In this document: positions 1-7,394 of the stretch, in pieces
How positions within the stretch are numbered: the stretch's first letter is position 1
Layout of the letters: the number at the start of each line of letters is the position of its first letter
Source: CALZKI01 sp045124055
GTDB lineage: Bacteria > Bacillota > Clostridia > Lachnospirales > Lachnospiraceae
Reading direction: 5' to 3'
NCBI GenBank assembly: GCA_045124055.1
Contig: JBGVKZ010000028.1
Location: forward strand, 1-27,314
DNA length: 27,314 nt
The notes under the pieces: generated by a model
Databases searched by the model: none
Told to the model about the DNA's origin: nothing
Seen by the model: the letters and a program-made list of their open reading frames with translations, nothing else
Position numbers and translations under genes: made by a program

Positions 1-104
1 GCCCATTCGCCTAGTTGCGTATTCCATTCATCTATCCTGTTACTTATATTCGCATATAGTTGGTCCATTGCGTAATAATTAATTATGTAGTATTCCCCTA
101 TCAC
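1..104 (-). CDS. 5' end of an unidentified gene, cut by the left edge
   Basis: An open minus-strand frame runs from a GTG at 104 off the left edge. AGGAG lies 8 bases before the GTG, a good ribosome binding site. The visible start reads VIGEYYIINYYAMDQLYANI, rich in Tyr and Ile, and no family can be named from about 34 residues. It begins 44 bases after the stop of the 149-517 gene on the same strand, so the two probably form one transcript. The call rests on the frame and the binding site only. Confidence 0.45.
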   Translation of the reverse strand, partial: MIGEYYIINYYAMDQLYANISNRIDEWNTQLGEW

Positions 105-148
105 TGTTTTATCTCCTATCTACTTTGTAAAACTATTTAAATAGCTCT

Positions 149-517
149 TTATAAAAGAATCTCTTCTAAATCATAAATATATTTAAACTCCAACAGTTCT
201 TTGGAATCTGCTTCCTGTCCTTCTAATTCTTCCTTCAGCGAATTTCCCTTATCGATAATAAAATAAATGGTTTTACAACCATATTCTTTTGCTTTTGGCA
301 TAAAGTACTCTGCTACCCATTCAGTATCTTCAGAGATATTCTCAAATCCGTTCCTTGTATCAGCAACATAGTTACATCCTTCATACTTCTTTATAATATC
401 AAGAGCATATTCCAGAGGTTTTCTGTAATCTTCCCTGCAACAAAACTTCTTCCATTCCACCAATACCACGTTATACTTTTCTTCGTATTTTACGTCACAA
501 AATTCTGATAAATACAC
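149..517 (-). CDS. Small SpoIIAA/STAS-like hypothetical protein
   Basis: A 122-residue cytoplasmic protein with no signal peptide or membrane segment. It starts at a GTG at 517, preceded by AGGAAAA on the minus strand. Alternating short beta-like stretches (VVLVEW, CNYVADTR, TIYFIID, FKYIYDL) and amphipathic helices, with an N-terminal V.W..F pattern, recall the STAS/SpoIIAA-like fold seen in small stand-alone clostridial and Bacteroidetes proteins. That likeness is weak and inferred from pattern only. It is followed after 44 bases by another gene on the same strand (1-104). An IS110 element lies directly upstream and may have separated it from its promoter. Function is unknown; a non-enzymatic ligand or partner-binding role would fit the fold. 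Confidence 0.6.
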   Translation of the reverse strand: MYLSEFCDVKYEEKYNVVLVEWKKFCCREDYRKPLEYALDIIKKYEGCNYVADTRNGFENISEDTEWVAEYFMPKAKEYGCKTIYFIIDKGNSLKEELEGQEADSKELLEFKYIYDLEEILL

Positions 518-541
518 TATTTTTCCTAGTATATTGTAATT

Positions 542-734
542 GACTCATCTAACAGTCACTTACAGATATACCTTATCCTTTCTATCAACCTTTTTATCCG
601 TGGTTGATTACGGTATTCTATCTTTGTATGATTGAAATATGTGATGTGGATTTGTTTTTTTTCCTGTGGCTCTGACTACTTGAAGGAGGTTCTCACCACA
701 CCTTATTTCTAAATAATGATTAGTTAGATGAGTC
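542..734 (+). ncRNA. Candidate IS110 bridge-RNA leader closed by a 12-bp inverted repeat
   Basis: The gene-free leader before the transposase carries GACTCATCTAAC at 542-553 and its exact reverse complement at 723-734. Inside are a perfect 7-bp hairpin (ATCAACC 584-590 with GGTTGAT 602-608, 11-nt loop) and a bulged hairpin (AAGG 683-686 and GGT 688-690 pairing with ACC 695-697 and CCTT 701-704, loop TCTC). In the IS110 group the bridge RNA is encoded upstream of the transposase and is roughly this long (177 nt in IS621). The stems are read from sequence; the bridge-RNA role is inferred. Target and donor loops were not assigned because the element ends are unknown. Confidence 0.4.
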
Positions 735-818
735 TTGAATTCGTATCTTGTACCAGGTTTTACGAAGTAAGTGCTGTGGATAACACATTACATATTTTTA
801 CGAAAGGAATGTATTATC

Positions 819-2003
819 ATGATTTTAGTCGGAATTGACATCGGTAAAAACCAACACACCTTCTCCATCATTGACAAAGAAACTGGAGAAATACTTTCAA
901 ATCCTTCTGCTTTTAATAACAATCAAGAAGGATTCCTGCTACTCATCAAAAAACTAAGCAACTATTCCAAATCAGAACTTCTTATTGGTATGGAAGATAC
1001 AGGACATTATCACTTTGCCTTACTTAAATATCTTCTCGACATTCGCTATACTGTTGCTCTGATTAACCCAACAACTACTGACCTTACCAGAAAACTTCAG
1101 GGTGGTATTACCAAAAATGATCCCCTTGATTCGCTTACCATTTGTGATGTAATTGGTTCTAACCAACGCAAAAAGCCTTATCGTATTACAAAGGTAAACC
1201 GCTTTGATCTTTATGAACAAAAGCAGCTAACTCGCCATCATCACAACCTGAAAGAGGAATTAAACACCTATAAAAACCGGCTTCAGAAATGTATCGATAT
1301 CGTGTTTCCTGAATTTAATTCCTTATTCCGTTCAAAGTATGGCATTGTTTACATGAATGTTTTGAAAACATTTGCTTCTGCTGAAAAAATTGCAAGCTCC
1401 GATATTCGAACCATTCGAAAATGTTTTGAATATGAAGGTCGCGGGAAACGAATCCCGCTTTCTGCCGAACAACTTAAAGCAGCAGCCAGAGCTTCCATCG
1501 GTATACCTTCTGTTGCTGAAGAAATTCAGATCAGACACCTTGTATGTCAGATTGAAATGATTGAAGAACAACTTTCTGAAATAGACAAAAAGATAGAAGA
1601 GTTCTCCTTGCAAAATAACTCTCCTATCCTTTCCATACCAGGAATTTCCCACTTCTCTGGTACTTCTATTTTAGCGGAGTTAGGAGATATTCGCAACTAT
1701 ACAAAAGCGTCTCAGATAATCAAATTTGCAGGTGTTGCTCCATATCACTATGAATCCAGTCAGTTTATCGCCCAACATACTGCAATAACCAAGAAAGGTT
1801 CCAAATACCTGAGAAAAACTCTGTATCAGATTATTTTGCCGGTTATAAATCACAATAAAATTTTTACTGCTTATTACAACAAAAAGTTATCCGAAGGCAA
1901 AGGTCACAGATGTGCTCAAGGTCACTGTATCAGGAAACTTTTAAGAATCATATATCACCTGTTAAGCACAGGGCATACCTTTAATCCTGCATTGTTGGTG
2001 TAG
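819..2003 (+). CDS. IS110-family transposase (DEDD/serine recombinase)
   Basis: A 394-residue recombinase that moves its element with a bridge RNA. The N-terminal RuvC-like DEDD domain shows D7 in VGIDIGK, E59 in GMEDTGHYH, and D101/D104 in KNDPLDS. A central helical, coiled-coil region follows. The C-terminal Transposase_20 (IS116/IS110/IS902) domain starts near SIPGISHFSGTSILAELG and includes FAGVAPYHYESSQF, whose serines are the candidate nucleophile, and ITKKGSKYLRKTLYQ. The start chosen is the ATG at 819, with GAAAGGA about 10 bases before it; the same frame is open upstream to 771 but without a ribosome binding site. Length matches the family, no stop or frameshift is present, and the structured leader is kept, so the copy may be active. 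Confidence 0.95.
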   Translation: MILVGIDIGKNQHTFSIIDKETGEILSNPSAFNNNQEGFLLLIKKLSNYSKSELLIGMEDTGHYHFALLKYLLDIRYTVALINPTTTDLTRKLQGGITKNDPLDSLTICDVIGSNQRKKPYRITKVNRFDLYEQKQLTRHHHNLKEELNTYKNRLQKCIDIVFPEFNSLFRSKYGIVYMNVLKTFASAEKIASSDIRTIRKCFEYEGRGKRIPLSAEQLKAAARASIGIPSVAEEIQIRHLVCQIEMIEEQLSEIDKKIEEFSLQNNSPILSIPGISHFSGTSILAELGDIRNYTKASQIIKFAGVAPYHYESSQFIAQHTAITKKGSKYLRKTLYQIILPVINHNKIFTAYYNKKLSEGKGHRCAQGHCIRKLLRIIYHLLSTGHTFNPALLV

Positions 2004-2305
2004 CCACAAATACAACTCAACGTATACAACGAACCTTCTTTGAAAGGTCTATTTGTTGTGCCATAAAATCCATAATTATTCACATATTTTCAAAGTACAT
2101 ACTTTTTCTAACTAAATTTAATATTTTCAAAAAATCACTTGATTTTTATATAGTTAGCTCCTATATTTATATATTAATCCACTGTATAAATGCTGTTTTA
2201 TCTGAACTATTATATCCGACATTTCGATAAAAGTTTATATATTTTCTTCTTCCGGAACACTGTCCTTATGAAGATATAGATATAATTGTACTATTTTCCA
2301 AGCAG
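2004..2305. other. AT-rich intergenic stretch with hairpins, no gene seen
   Basis: No convincing reading frame. Besides the weak stem just after the transposase (2007-2055), there is a nested hairpin at 2108-2157. CTAACTA (2108-2114) pairs with TAGTTAG (2151-2157), and inside it AAAAATCA (2130-2137) pairs with TGATTTTT (2140-2147). This could be a terminator for either flanking unit or part of the IS right end. The rest is AT-rich and unremarkable. Confidence 0.5.
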
Positions 2306-2762
2306 CTAACATAAAATCGCCTGCTGCACTTCTATCAAATGCCTCTTGAATTCATAACCCACAAAATAATCACTCTTTATTACTTCCTCTGAAACTTCTT
2401 CTCCTCGAAAAAATGGTGGACACAGATTCAGGACAGCCCCCAGATTTGCTTTCTGCATATGTCGCAAGGTGATTTGATAGTTTTCAAAATCTTTGTAAAT
2501 CTTCGACAATGCATACAAATCCGTAATAATTTCGCAAGGATGATTATCTGAAGTCATTGCATTAATTATCGGAATCTTTGCACACTTCGCCATATTTTTT
2601 ACAACCTCTATATCACTGTGGCGTACCACAATGGCATCCACCCAGTTCTCGAGATATCCTATCACATCTTCTATTTTCTCTTTTTTATCAAGTGTTGCCG
2701 GAGGAAAGAGAATCGTTTGACCCTCTAATAGACTTACTGTGATTTCTTCATTTCCGTATACA
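2306..2762 (-). pseudogene. Ornithine carbamoyltransferase-like gene relic with lost start and internal deletion
   Basis: The frame encodes recognisable pieces of a PyrB/ArgF-type carbamoyltransferase: a QTILFPPATLDKKEKIEDV segment, then VRHSD, INAMTSDNHPCE and DLYALSKI. It then jumps, within about ten residues, to the family's C-terminal end (LNLCPPFFRGEEVSEEVI, SDYFVGYEFKRHL, EVQQAI). The intervening ornithine-side domain of roughly 100 or more residues is missing. The phosphate-binding N-terminal part is also gone: the frame is open upstream only to a TGA inside the end of the acetyltransferase gene, with no start codon there. The first possible start, a GTG at 2665, would omit the LFPP segment. 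LNPCPPF has become LNLCPPF. This is clearly non-functional. The in-frame join after KDF suggests deletion between short repeats. Family identity is fairly sure; the exact substrate is not. Confidence 0.8.
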
Positions 2763-2763
2763 A

Positions 2764-3507
2764 TTAGTATCCCATTACCTCATATGCCACATATTCGTGA
2801 CTAAAATGGTATCCCAATTTTTCCGCCAAAGCTACTGACCACTGATTTTGTGCATCCCAACTTGGATATAAGTCTCTTTTCAGACATTCCAATATAAGCC
2901 TTGCCCCACAGGCATATGCCAATCCCTTTCTTTGATGGTCTTTTCTTGTATCAATTTCTATCTCAATTCCCTTGTTGTACGTACTATAAGATGATGCCCC
3001 TGCAACCAACTCTCCATCCTTCAAAACAGCCACGCCCAACCCTAACTCCTTGTATGCATTATAATCTTTGTATTGAGATACTAAATCACTGGACCATCGA
3101 TTGCTCTGACACATATGATATTCCGGTTCTTCTATCAACTTTAGTTCATAGCCATCAGGTATGTTCAAAACCGCCTGTTCCAACTTTTCTATATCAAATA
3201 CATTCGGCTCTTTTTTTATGGCATATCTTGTAACTTTCTTCGCTTTAACTTTATAATATTTTTCAATCAAATTACCCCATTCAGCATTCTGTGGAACCAT
3301 AATAATAAAGTCCTGGTTGCAATTTTCCGGTTTAAATCGAATAAGTTCTTCACACGGATTTCCTGCATAAAATGCAAAATCGCCCAATATTGCCATGGCC
3401 GCATCTTCTGCCTCATTAGTATGTACTTCCCCCATTATGCCTTGTACACAAGACCATATTATGGTTTCATCCATATCATCAAAAAATAAATTTTTTCTGT
3501 TTTCCAC
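2764..3507 (-). CDS. GNAT-family N-acetyltransferase
   Basis: A 247-residue protein of the GNAT_acetyltran type (Pfam PF12746, the group that includes the zwittermicin-resistance protein ZmaR). These proteins transfer an acetyl group from acetyl-CoA to an amine. The N-terminal half is the family-specific domain (MDETIIWSCVQGIMGEV, ILGDFAFYAGNP). The C-terminal half is the GNAT fold: VAVLKDGELVAGASSYSTY, then the acetyl-CoA loop DHQRKGLAYACGARLI (Q-x-x-G-x-A form), then DAQNQWSVALAEKLGYHF, the usual W-D-A-x-N-x-x-S-x-x-x-A-x-x-L-G-Y signature. It starts at a GTG at 3507; GGAGG lies 13 bases upstream and GGAG 2 bases upstream, so spacing is not ideal. Length is normal. Its stop touches the carbamoyltransferase relic. 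Substrate unknown. Confidence 0.88.
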   Translation of the reverse strand: MENRKNLFFDDMDETIIWSCVQGIMGEVHTNEAEDAAMAILGDFAFYAGNPCEELIRFKPENCNQDFIIMVPQNAEWGNLIEKYYKVKAKKVTRYAIKKEPNVFDIEKLEQAVLNIPDGYELKLIEEPEYHMCQSNRWSSDLVSQYKDYNAYKELGLGVAVLKDGELVAGASSYSTYNKGIEIEIDTRKDHQRKGLAYACGARLILECLKRDLYPSWDAQNQWSVALAEKLGYHFSHEYVAYEVMGY

Positions 3508-3675
3508 TTCTCCGGTGCAACCTCCTTGTTGTTCATATGCCTTATATTATAGATGATTTCACTATGAAAACCAATCAATGTTTTAATTTATATCATATTC
3601 ATTCGCAGAAAGAACACCAAAAAAGAGTTAATTGCATTTAGACATATTAACATATGAATACAAAATTAGATAAAT

Positions 3676-5241
3676 TTATCCATTCAACTTTACAACCCAC
3701 ACATCATCAATTTTCTTTATACTATTTTCACTTGGAAAATTTTCCATCTCCCTAAACTCTTTTGACTCTATAATTTTGCTTTCTTCTTCATAAGAAATTG
3801 TGGTAATAGTTACGTTCAGATAATGTGACATAAACGTTGCAAATTTAGATGTGGAATTTAAAAAATAATCACCATCTGCTCCAAAATAGCCACTCAAATC
3901 AGAAGTAGTTATATCTGTGGATGGGTAAATTTCTTCATTTGGTTCACCACCTAAAATAGTAACTTTCATACCGTGTTCATATCCCGGTGTTTCTTCTAAC
4001 TCTTCTACAATTCTTAAAGAGAGTGCGTAACTTTTTTCATATCTTTCCTGCATATTAAAAGCCATAATATTTGCCATTTTGGAAAATTCTAACACTAAAA
4101 TACCACTAAAAATAAACGTAAATACAACAATTATTTTCTTGATTCTTCGACCATAAATATTTTTTCCTATTGTTAACCTATCTGCTAACACAATAACAAA
4201 TATATAAAACAGACTCCACGCCCCTCTCATCAAAAGGTGCTGATATGTATCTGGAGATAAAACATTTACTATAGTCGCACAGAAAGGAATTATCGCAACT
4301 AACACAAATACCAAAATAAGATGAATTAGTTTTTTATAGCATTGTTTTCTGATAAACAAATATGCATAAATGCACACTCCAATAGCAAACAAGAAAACCG
4401 TCATACATTTCATTATATTAGTCGTAGTTAATACATTTTCCCATCTTGCGAAATTTATAAAATTCATAAATGCACTTTTTAATCCTGTTGGAATAGACGC
4501 TAATTCAAATCCATTAACTTTATCTGTACCTTGATATCCTGACATCTGCTCATTTTTTAATGTCAACATTATATTTAAAGAGCCCACGTAGTATAAATAT
4601 CCACCAATTCCCATTAATGCATATCTTCCTATTTTGACATAAATCAATCGATTGTTTTTTCCTTCCAAAATTTCCAGTAATAATTTTAAAATGCATAAAA
4701 TCATCACAAATGCTAAGTATGCTTGATAAATTCCCAAACTGGTTCCAAGTAAAAATATACCAAAGATAAATCCCCATTTTTTCCTATCAGTCAAAAAGAA
4801 TGCCACTATTGCTAATAATACTGCCAGCATATATCCGTCTACTGTATAAGTGTAACAAAAAGTAGAAATTACACTTGGGAATGTCACGAGTACTGCACTT
4901 ATCAAAGCCACCGAAAAGTAGCTCTTCACATCAAATATTTCTATTAAAAAAATAGCTGAAATTGAAAGATATATTATCGCCAGAACACCGTTTAACCATG
5001 GTAAATCATAATACGAACTTATGCTACAAGCACTCTTAAGAAACTGTCTGCCCGATGTAATCATATCTTGATCTGAGTATAAATTCCACATCGAATCATA
5101 AGTAAGAAAATGATTCGCCATTATATATCCATAGGTTAATATTCCAACAATTAAACATACTATAAATGCCAATATCCACTTTGCTTTTATCCTTTTTTTA
5201 ACAGATAAATAAATGTTTTCTGCTATCATCTGTTGATTCAC
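3676..5241 (-). CDS. GtrII-like polytopic membrane glucosyltransferase
   Basis: A 521-residue integral membrane protein. After a short cytosolic start (about 20 residues) the first membrane segment WILAFIVCLIVGILTYGYIM is followed by an extracellular loop with FLTYDSMWNLYSDQD. About ten more hydrophobic segments run to residue ~390, and a soluble ~130-residue C-terminal domain follows. This layout and the Y-D-S-M-W loop match the Glucos_trans_II (GtrII) family, which transfers glucose from a lipid carrier to surface polysaccharide outside the membrane. The start is a GTG at 5241 with GGAGG 8 bases before it. No gtrA/gtrB partner is next to it; the neighbour is a divergent XRE regulator. The acceptor (teichoic acid, capsule or other glycan) is unknown. 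Confidence 0.75.
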   Translation of the reverse strand: MNQQMIAENIYLSVKKRIKAKWILAFIVCLIVGILTYGYIMANHFLTYDSMWNLYSDQDMITSGRQFLKSACSISSYYDLPWLNGVLAIIYLSISAIFLIEIFDVKSYFSVALISAVLVTFPSVISTFCYTYTVDGYMLAVLLAIVAFFLTDRKKWGFIFGIFLLGTSLGIYQAYLAFVMILCILKLLLEILEGKNNRLIYVKIGRYALMGIGGYLYYVGSLNIMLTLKNEQMSGYQGTDKVNGFELASIPTGLKSAFMNFINFARWENVLTTTNIMKCMTVFLFAIGVCIYAYLFIRKQCYKKLIHLILVFVLVAIIPFCATIVNVLSPDTYQHLLMRGAWSLFYIFVIVLADRLTIGKNIYGRRIKKIIVVFTFIFSGILVLEFSKMANIMAFNMQERYEKSYALSLRIVEELEETPGYEHGMKVTILGGEPNEEIYPSTDITTSDLSGYFGADGDYFLNSTSKFATFMSHYLNVTITTISYEEESKIIESKEFREMENFPSENSIKKIDDVWVVKLNG

Positions 5242-5279
5242 ATCATACTCCTCCTTTCATTCTACATACCAGAATATAT

Positions 5280-5303
5280 TAAATTGCACGAGAGTGCAAT
5301 TTA
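5280..5303. promoter_or_regulatory. Perfect 10-bp palindrome, probable XRE operator
   Basis: TAAATTGCAC, a GAGA spacer and GTGCAATTTA form a perfect inverted repeat in the 107-bp gap between the divergent membrane-protein and XRE genes. XRE repressors commonly bind such dyads next to their own gene, so it is a likely operator for one or both promoters. A T-rich run follows on the + strand, but no + gene ends here, so a terminator role is less likely. Confidence 0.55.
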
Positions 5304-5348
5304 TTTTTCTTAAAATAATCTATTTTTATATAAATTGGAGGTGTGCAT

Positions 5349-5606
5349 GTGAAGAATGCCAAAAGTATAAATCGAATTATACAAATTAATGATATAAATA
5401 TTGGAAAATACATTATGGAATCACGAAAATCTATGAATATTAAGCAAATTGATATGGTTGCAAAACTGCAAGTGATTGGTATTGATATTTCTATTTACTC
5501 ATATAATCGAATTGAAAAAGGCACACAAAATCCGACTGTGTCATTTTTGTATGCCTGCTGTGATATTTTTAATTGTGATATGAATACATTATTTCGTTAC
5601 AAATAG
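5349..5606 (+). CDS. Small XRE-family transcriptional regulator
   Basis: An 85-residue protein that is essentially one Cro/CI-type helix-turn-helix. IGKYIMESRKSMNIKQIDMVAKL covers the first helices, DISIYSYNRIEKGTQNPTVSFLYACCDIF the recognition helix and the following pair. The Y-N-R-I-E-K-G-x-x-x-P-T pattern is characteristic. The start chosen is the GTG at 5349, 7 bases after GGAGG (5337-5341); an earlier in-frame GTG at 5343 lies almost on top of the binding site. It is divergent from the GtrII-like gene with a strong palindrome between them (5280-5303), so it probably regulates itself and perhaps that gene. No effector domain is present. Confidence 0.88.
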   Translation: MKNAKSINRIIQINDINIGKYIMESRKSMNIKQIDMVAKLQVIGIDISIYSYNRIEKGTQNPTVSFLYACCDIFNCDMNTLFRYK

Positions 5607-5737
5607 ATTTCCTTAAATAAAAATTGGCACCGTGATATAGTCCGTTAAAATAGTAGAGTCAACTTATCAAGTGTAGTACAAACAATATGCATTGCCCCAG
5701 TAATTGAATATTCTTCATAGACAGTATCTTGCCATCT

Positions 5738-6658
5738 TTACCTATTCATAAAGCCTACACAATATTCTTCCAACTGTTTTAATCCCTTTTCCTCAATAGG
5801 GAAATGCCCTGCACCTTGTAATAATTTCAATTCTTTTGGTGCCTGTATCTTGTCAAAGAATAATCTACTTAAAGATATATCTGTCCAATAATCTCTTTCT
5901 GGATGCACAAGCAATACTGGACATTTTTTATAATCATTTGCTTCAATCTCTATATTCGGATTTAGCATCCCGTACAAAAATTCTAAAGTGACTTTTGTTC
6001 CTGAAGATATTGGGTCATTCATCAACAATTCAGCCAATGCCTCATTGTTTACTATTGCTTTCATATTACACACCATCTTCATCGGCAACTTAACTCCGCC
6101 AATTAGACGATGTGATATTTTAAGGAGTGGCTTACCTAAAACTACCATCATACTGCTAGATGCCGTTTCTTTTGTTACTCTGCTTATTCGTTGATCTAAC
6201 AAACAAGTCAACATTAAACCATTTATTTTTTCCATTCTACAAGAAATCTGATATGCTAACATACCCCCAGCACTCAAGCCGAATAAATACAATGGTTTAT
6301 CATCCTGTCGATATTTCTCGGCAATCGATATTCCGCACTCAATCCAATCAGAATATGTTATTTTCCCACTACAAACGGTATGCCCATATAATGGTAAATC
6401 TGGACATATTACATCATAACCTGCTTTATGAAGCGGTACTGCAATAAAAGATAGCAGTCTGCCATTTCCACCCACACCATGATATATAACAACAACACCC
6501 TTGGCATCATTGCAGATATAATGGTCGATATGAATCTGATTATTACCAGTTTCTATCCATTCCTCTTTTGGTACATTGTTGTCATCTATACGATTTTTTA
6601 CTGGCAGATACTCTTGAACTTGTCGCCATATTGTATCATTTTCATATCCTTTATGCAT
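5738..6658 (-). CDS. Alpha/beta hydrolase
   Basis: A 306-residue soluble serine hydrolase. YHGVGG (residues 59-64) is the oxyanion-hole HG motif, GLSAGG holds the nucleophile Ser129, VLLVHPERDYWT carries the acid Asp, and the catalytic His is in GAGHFPIEEKG. The cap region between strands is helical and Met-rich. The chosen start is the ATG at 6658, with AAAGGA 7 bases before it; an adjacent ATG at 6661 and a GTG at 6673 are alternatives. Length fits the family and the triad is complete. A 16-bp perfect palindrome sits just upstream, so regulation by a dimeric repressor is likely. It follows the kinase-like gene after about 220 bp and probably has its own promoter. Ester substrate unknown. 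Confidence 0.88.
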   Translation of the reverse strand: MHKGYENDTIWRQVQEYLPVKNRIDDNNVPKEEWIETGNNQIHIDHYICNDAKGVVVIYHGVGGNGRLLSFIAVPLHKAGYDVICPDLPLYGHTVCSGKITYSDWIECGISIAEKYRQDDKPLYLFGLSAGGMLAYQISCRMEKINGLMLTCLLDQRISRVTKETASSSMMVVLGKPLLKISHRLIGGVKLPMKMVCNMKAIVNNEALAELLMNDPISSGTKVTLEFLYGMLNPNIEIEANDYKKCPVLLVHPERDYWTDISLSRLFFDKIQAPKELKLLQGAGHFPIEEKGLKQLEEYCVGFMNR

Positions 6659-6673
6659 CATAAATCCTTTCAC

Positions 6674-6715
6674 ATTCTCTTAAGAGAATTCAAATTTCAA
6701 TCTCACCACGAGATT
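6674..6715. promoter_or_regulatory. Two inverted repeats in front of the hydrolase gene
   Basis: ATTCTCTTAAGAGAAT at 6674-6689 is a perfect 16-bp palindrome. AATCTC (6699-6704) and GAGATT (6710-6715) form a second dyad with a 5-base spacer. Both lie directly upstream of the hydrolase on the minus strand, where a repressor would block transcription or early elongation. The cognate regulator cannot be named, since no TetR/MarR-type gene is adjacent. Confidence 0.45.
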
Positions 6716-6893
6716 TAAAATTATCTTTCACAAAACAAAATAACAGTTTGATTTCCAATAATCCCAGATAATATATACTAAAACAAAACAACCCAAAAGG
6801 GAATGGCTTTTTTCGATTTGGAAATAACCTTTTTCAATAAGACTATTATACCAACACTCACAACTGAAATACAATCTGTTTTCCATTATCTCC

Positions 6894-7394
6894 TTATACT
6901 TTCGACCAACACTTAATCCCCCAATTTTCAAAGTTCCATTCTTCCATATATTCATTACATTCGTAGTCAATATAGTATAGCAGTTCTTTTTGAACTACAA
7001 AATTTGTTGGGTAATAATCTATGTTTAATCCTGTTGGATATAACAATCTGCACATCTGCCTTACCTGCTCAACATATTCCGGTTTTACAGCATTTCGTTC
7101 AACCAAATCCGCTACTGTTTCACCTTCAATATATTCCTTGAGAATACGCTCGTTCGAAATATCTACATCATACATTTCCGGTATTCTAATACCTACTTGC
7201 TTTAAGCGATGATAATCTCGCACTTCCGATTCTATCTTATTGCCAAACTGATAATAGTCACATGGCTCATGATGTATCTGCTTTAAAACATACTTCTTCT
7301 CCCCATCTGTTACCAAATAAGAATAGCCACCTTTTCCTTTTCCTAAAAGTTTTATTATCTCATACGACTTGTCATTAACATTCAGTATCTTCAT
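6894..7394 (-). CDS. Small protein-kinase-fold protein (APH/RIO-like)
   Basis: A 166-residue compact kinase-fold protein, about half the size of an ordinary kinase. It has a glycine-rich loop (GKGKGGYSYLV, residues 18-28), the ATP-binding Lys in YVLKQIH, the helix-C Glu in ESEVRDYHRL, a hinge ILKEYIEGETV, a catalytic-loop-like NIDYYPTNFVV with Asp and Asn, and YIDYECNEY in the place of the metal-binding DFG Asp. It resembles the small lipopolysaccharide-kinase/RIO-like proteins of Firmicutes. Its ATG at 7394 lies inside the end of the GH13 gene (20-bp overlap), so translation is probably coupled. A sugar or small-molecule kinase linked to oligosaccharide use is possible, but the substrate is not shown by the sequence. 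Confidence 0.75.
   Translation of the reverse strand: MKILNVNDKSYEIIKLLGKGKGGYSYLVTDGEKKYVLKQIHHEPCDYYQFGNKIESEVRDYHRLKQVGIRIPEMYDVDISNERILKEYIEGETVADLVERNAVKPEYVEQVRQMCRLLYPTGLNIDYYPTNFVVQKELLYYIDYECNEYMEEWNFENWGIKCWSKV

Larger units (their letters stand above)
540..2060 (+). mobile_element. IS110-family insertion sequence (ends approximate)
   Basis: The transposase gene (819-2003) is typical of IS110 elements, which move with a DEDD/serine recombinase guided by a bridge RNA and normally leave neither terminal inverted repeats nor target duplications. The element's ends therefore cannot be read off directly. The left boundary is set near the 12-bp inverted repeat at 542-553. The right boundary is set just past a weak stem (CAAATA 2007-2012 with TATTTG 2050-2055, enclosing ACCTT/AAGGT at 2033-2048). 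Both limits are estimates. The element sits between a small-gene operon and a decayed carbamoyltransferase locus. Confidence 0.6.

Noticed and set aside
542..734. Separate 193-bp MITE bounded by the 12-bp inverted repeats
   Set aside because: Possible, but no target duplication is visible and the position directly before an IS110 transposase with internal hairpins favours a bridge-RNA leader.
5280..5303. Hairpin plus T-rich run as a plus-strand terminator
   Set aside because: No plus-strand gene ends before it; it lies in a divergent promoter region, so an operator is the better reading.
6728..6970. 80-codon minus-strand frame overlapping the end of the kinase-like gene
   Set aside because: It overlaps a better gene in another frame, lacks a ribosome binding site, and its composition (Cys/Trp/Tyr-rich) looks like translated AT-rich spacer.
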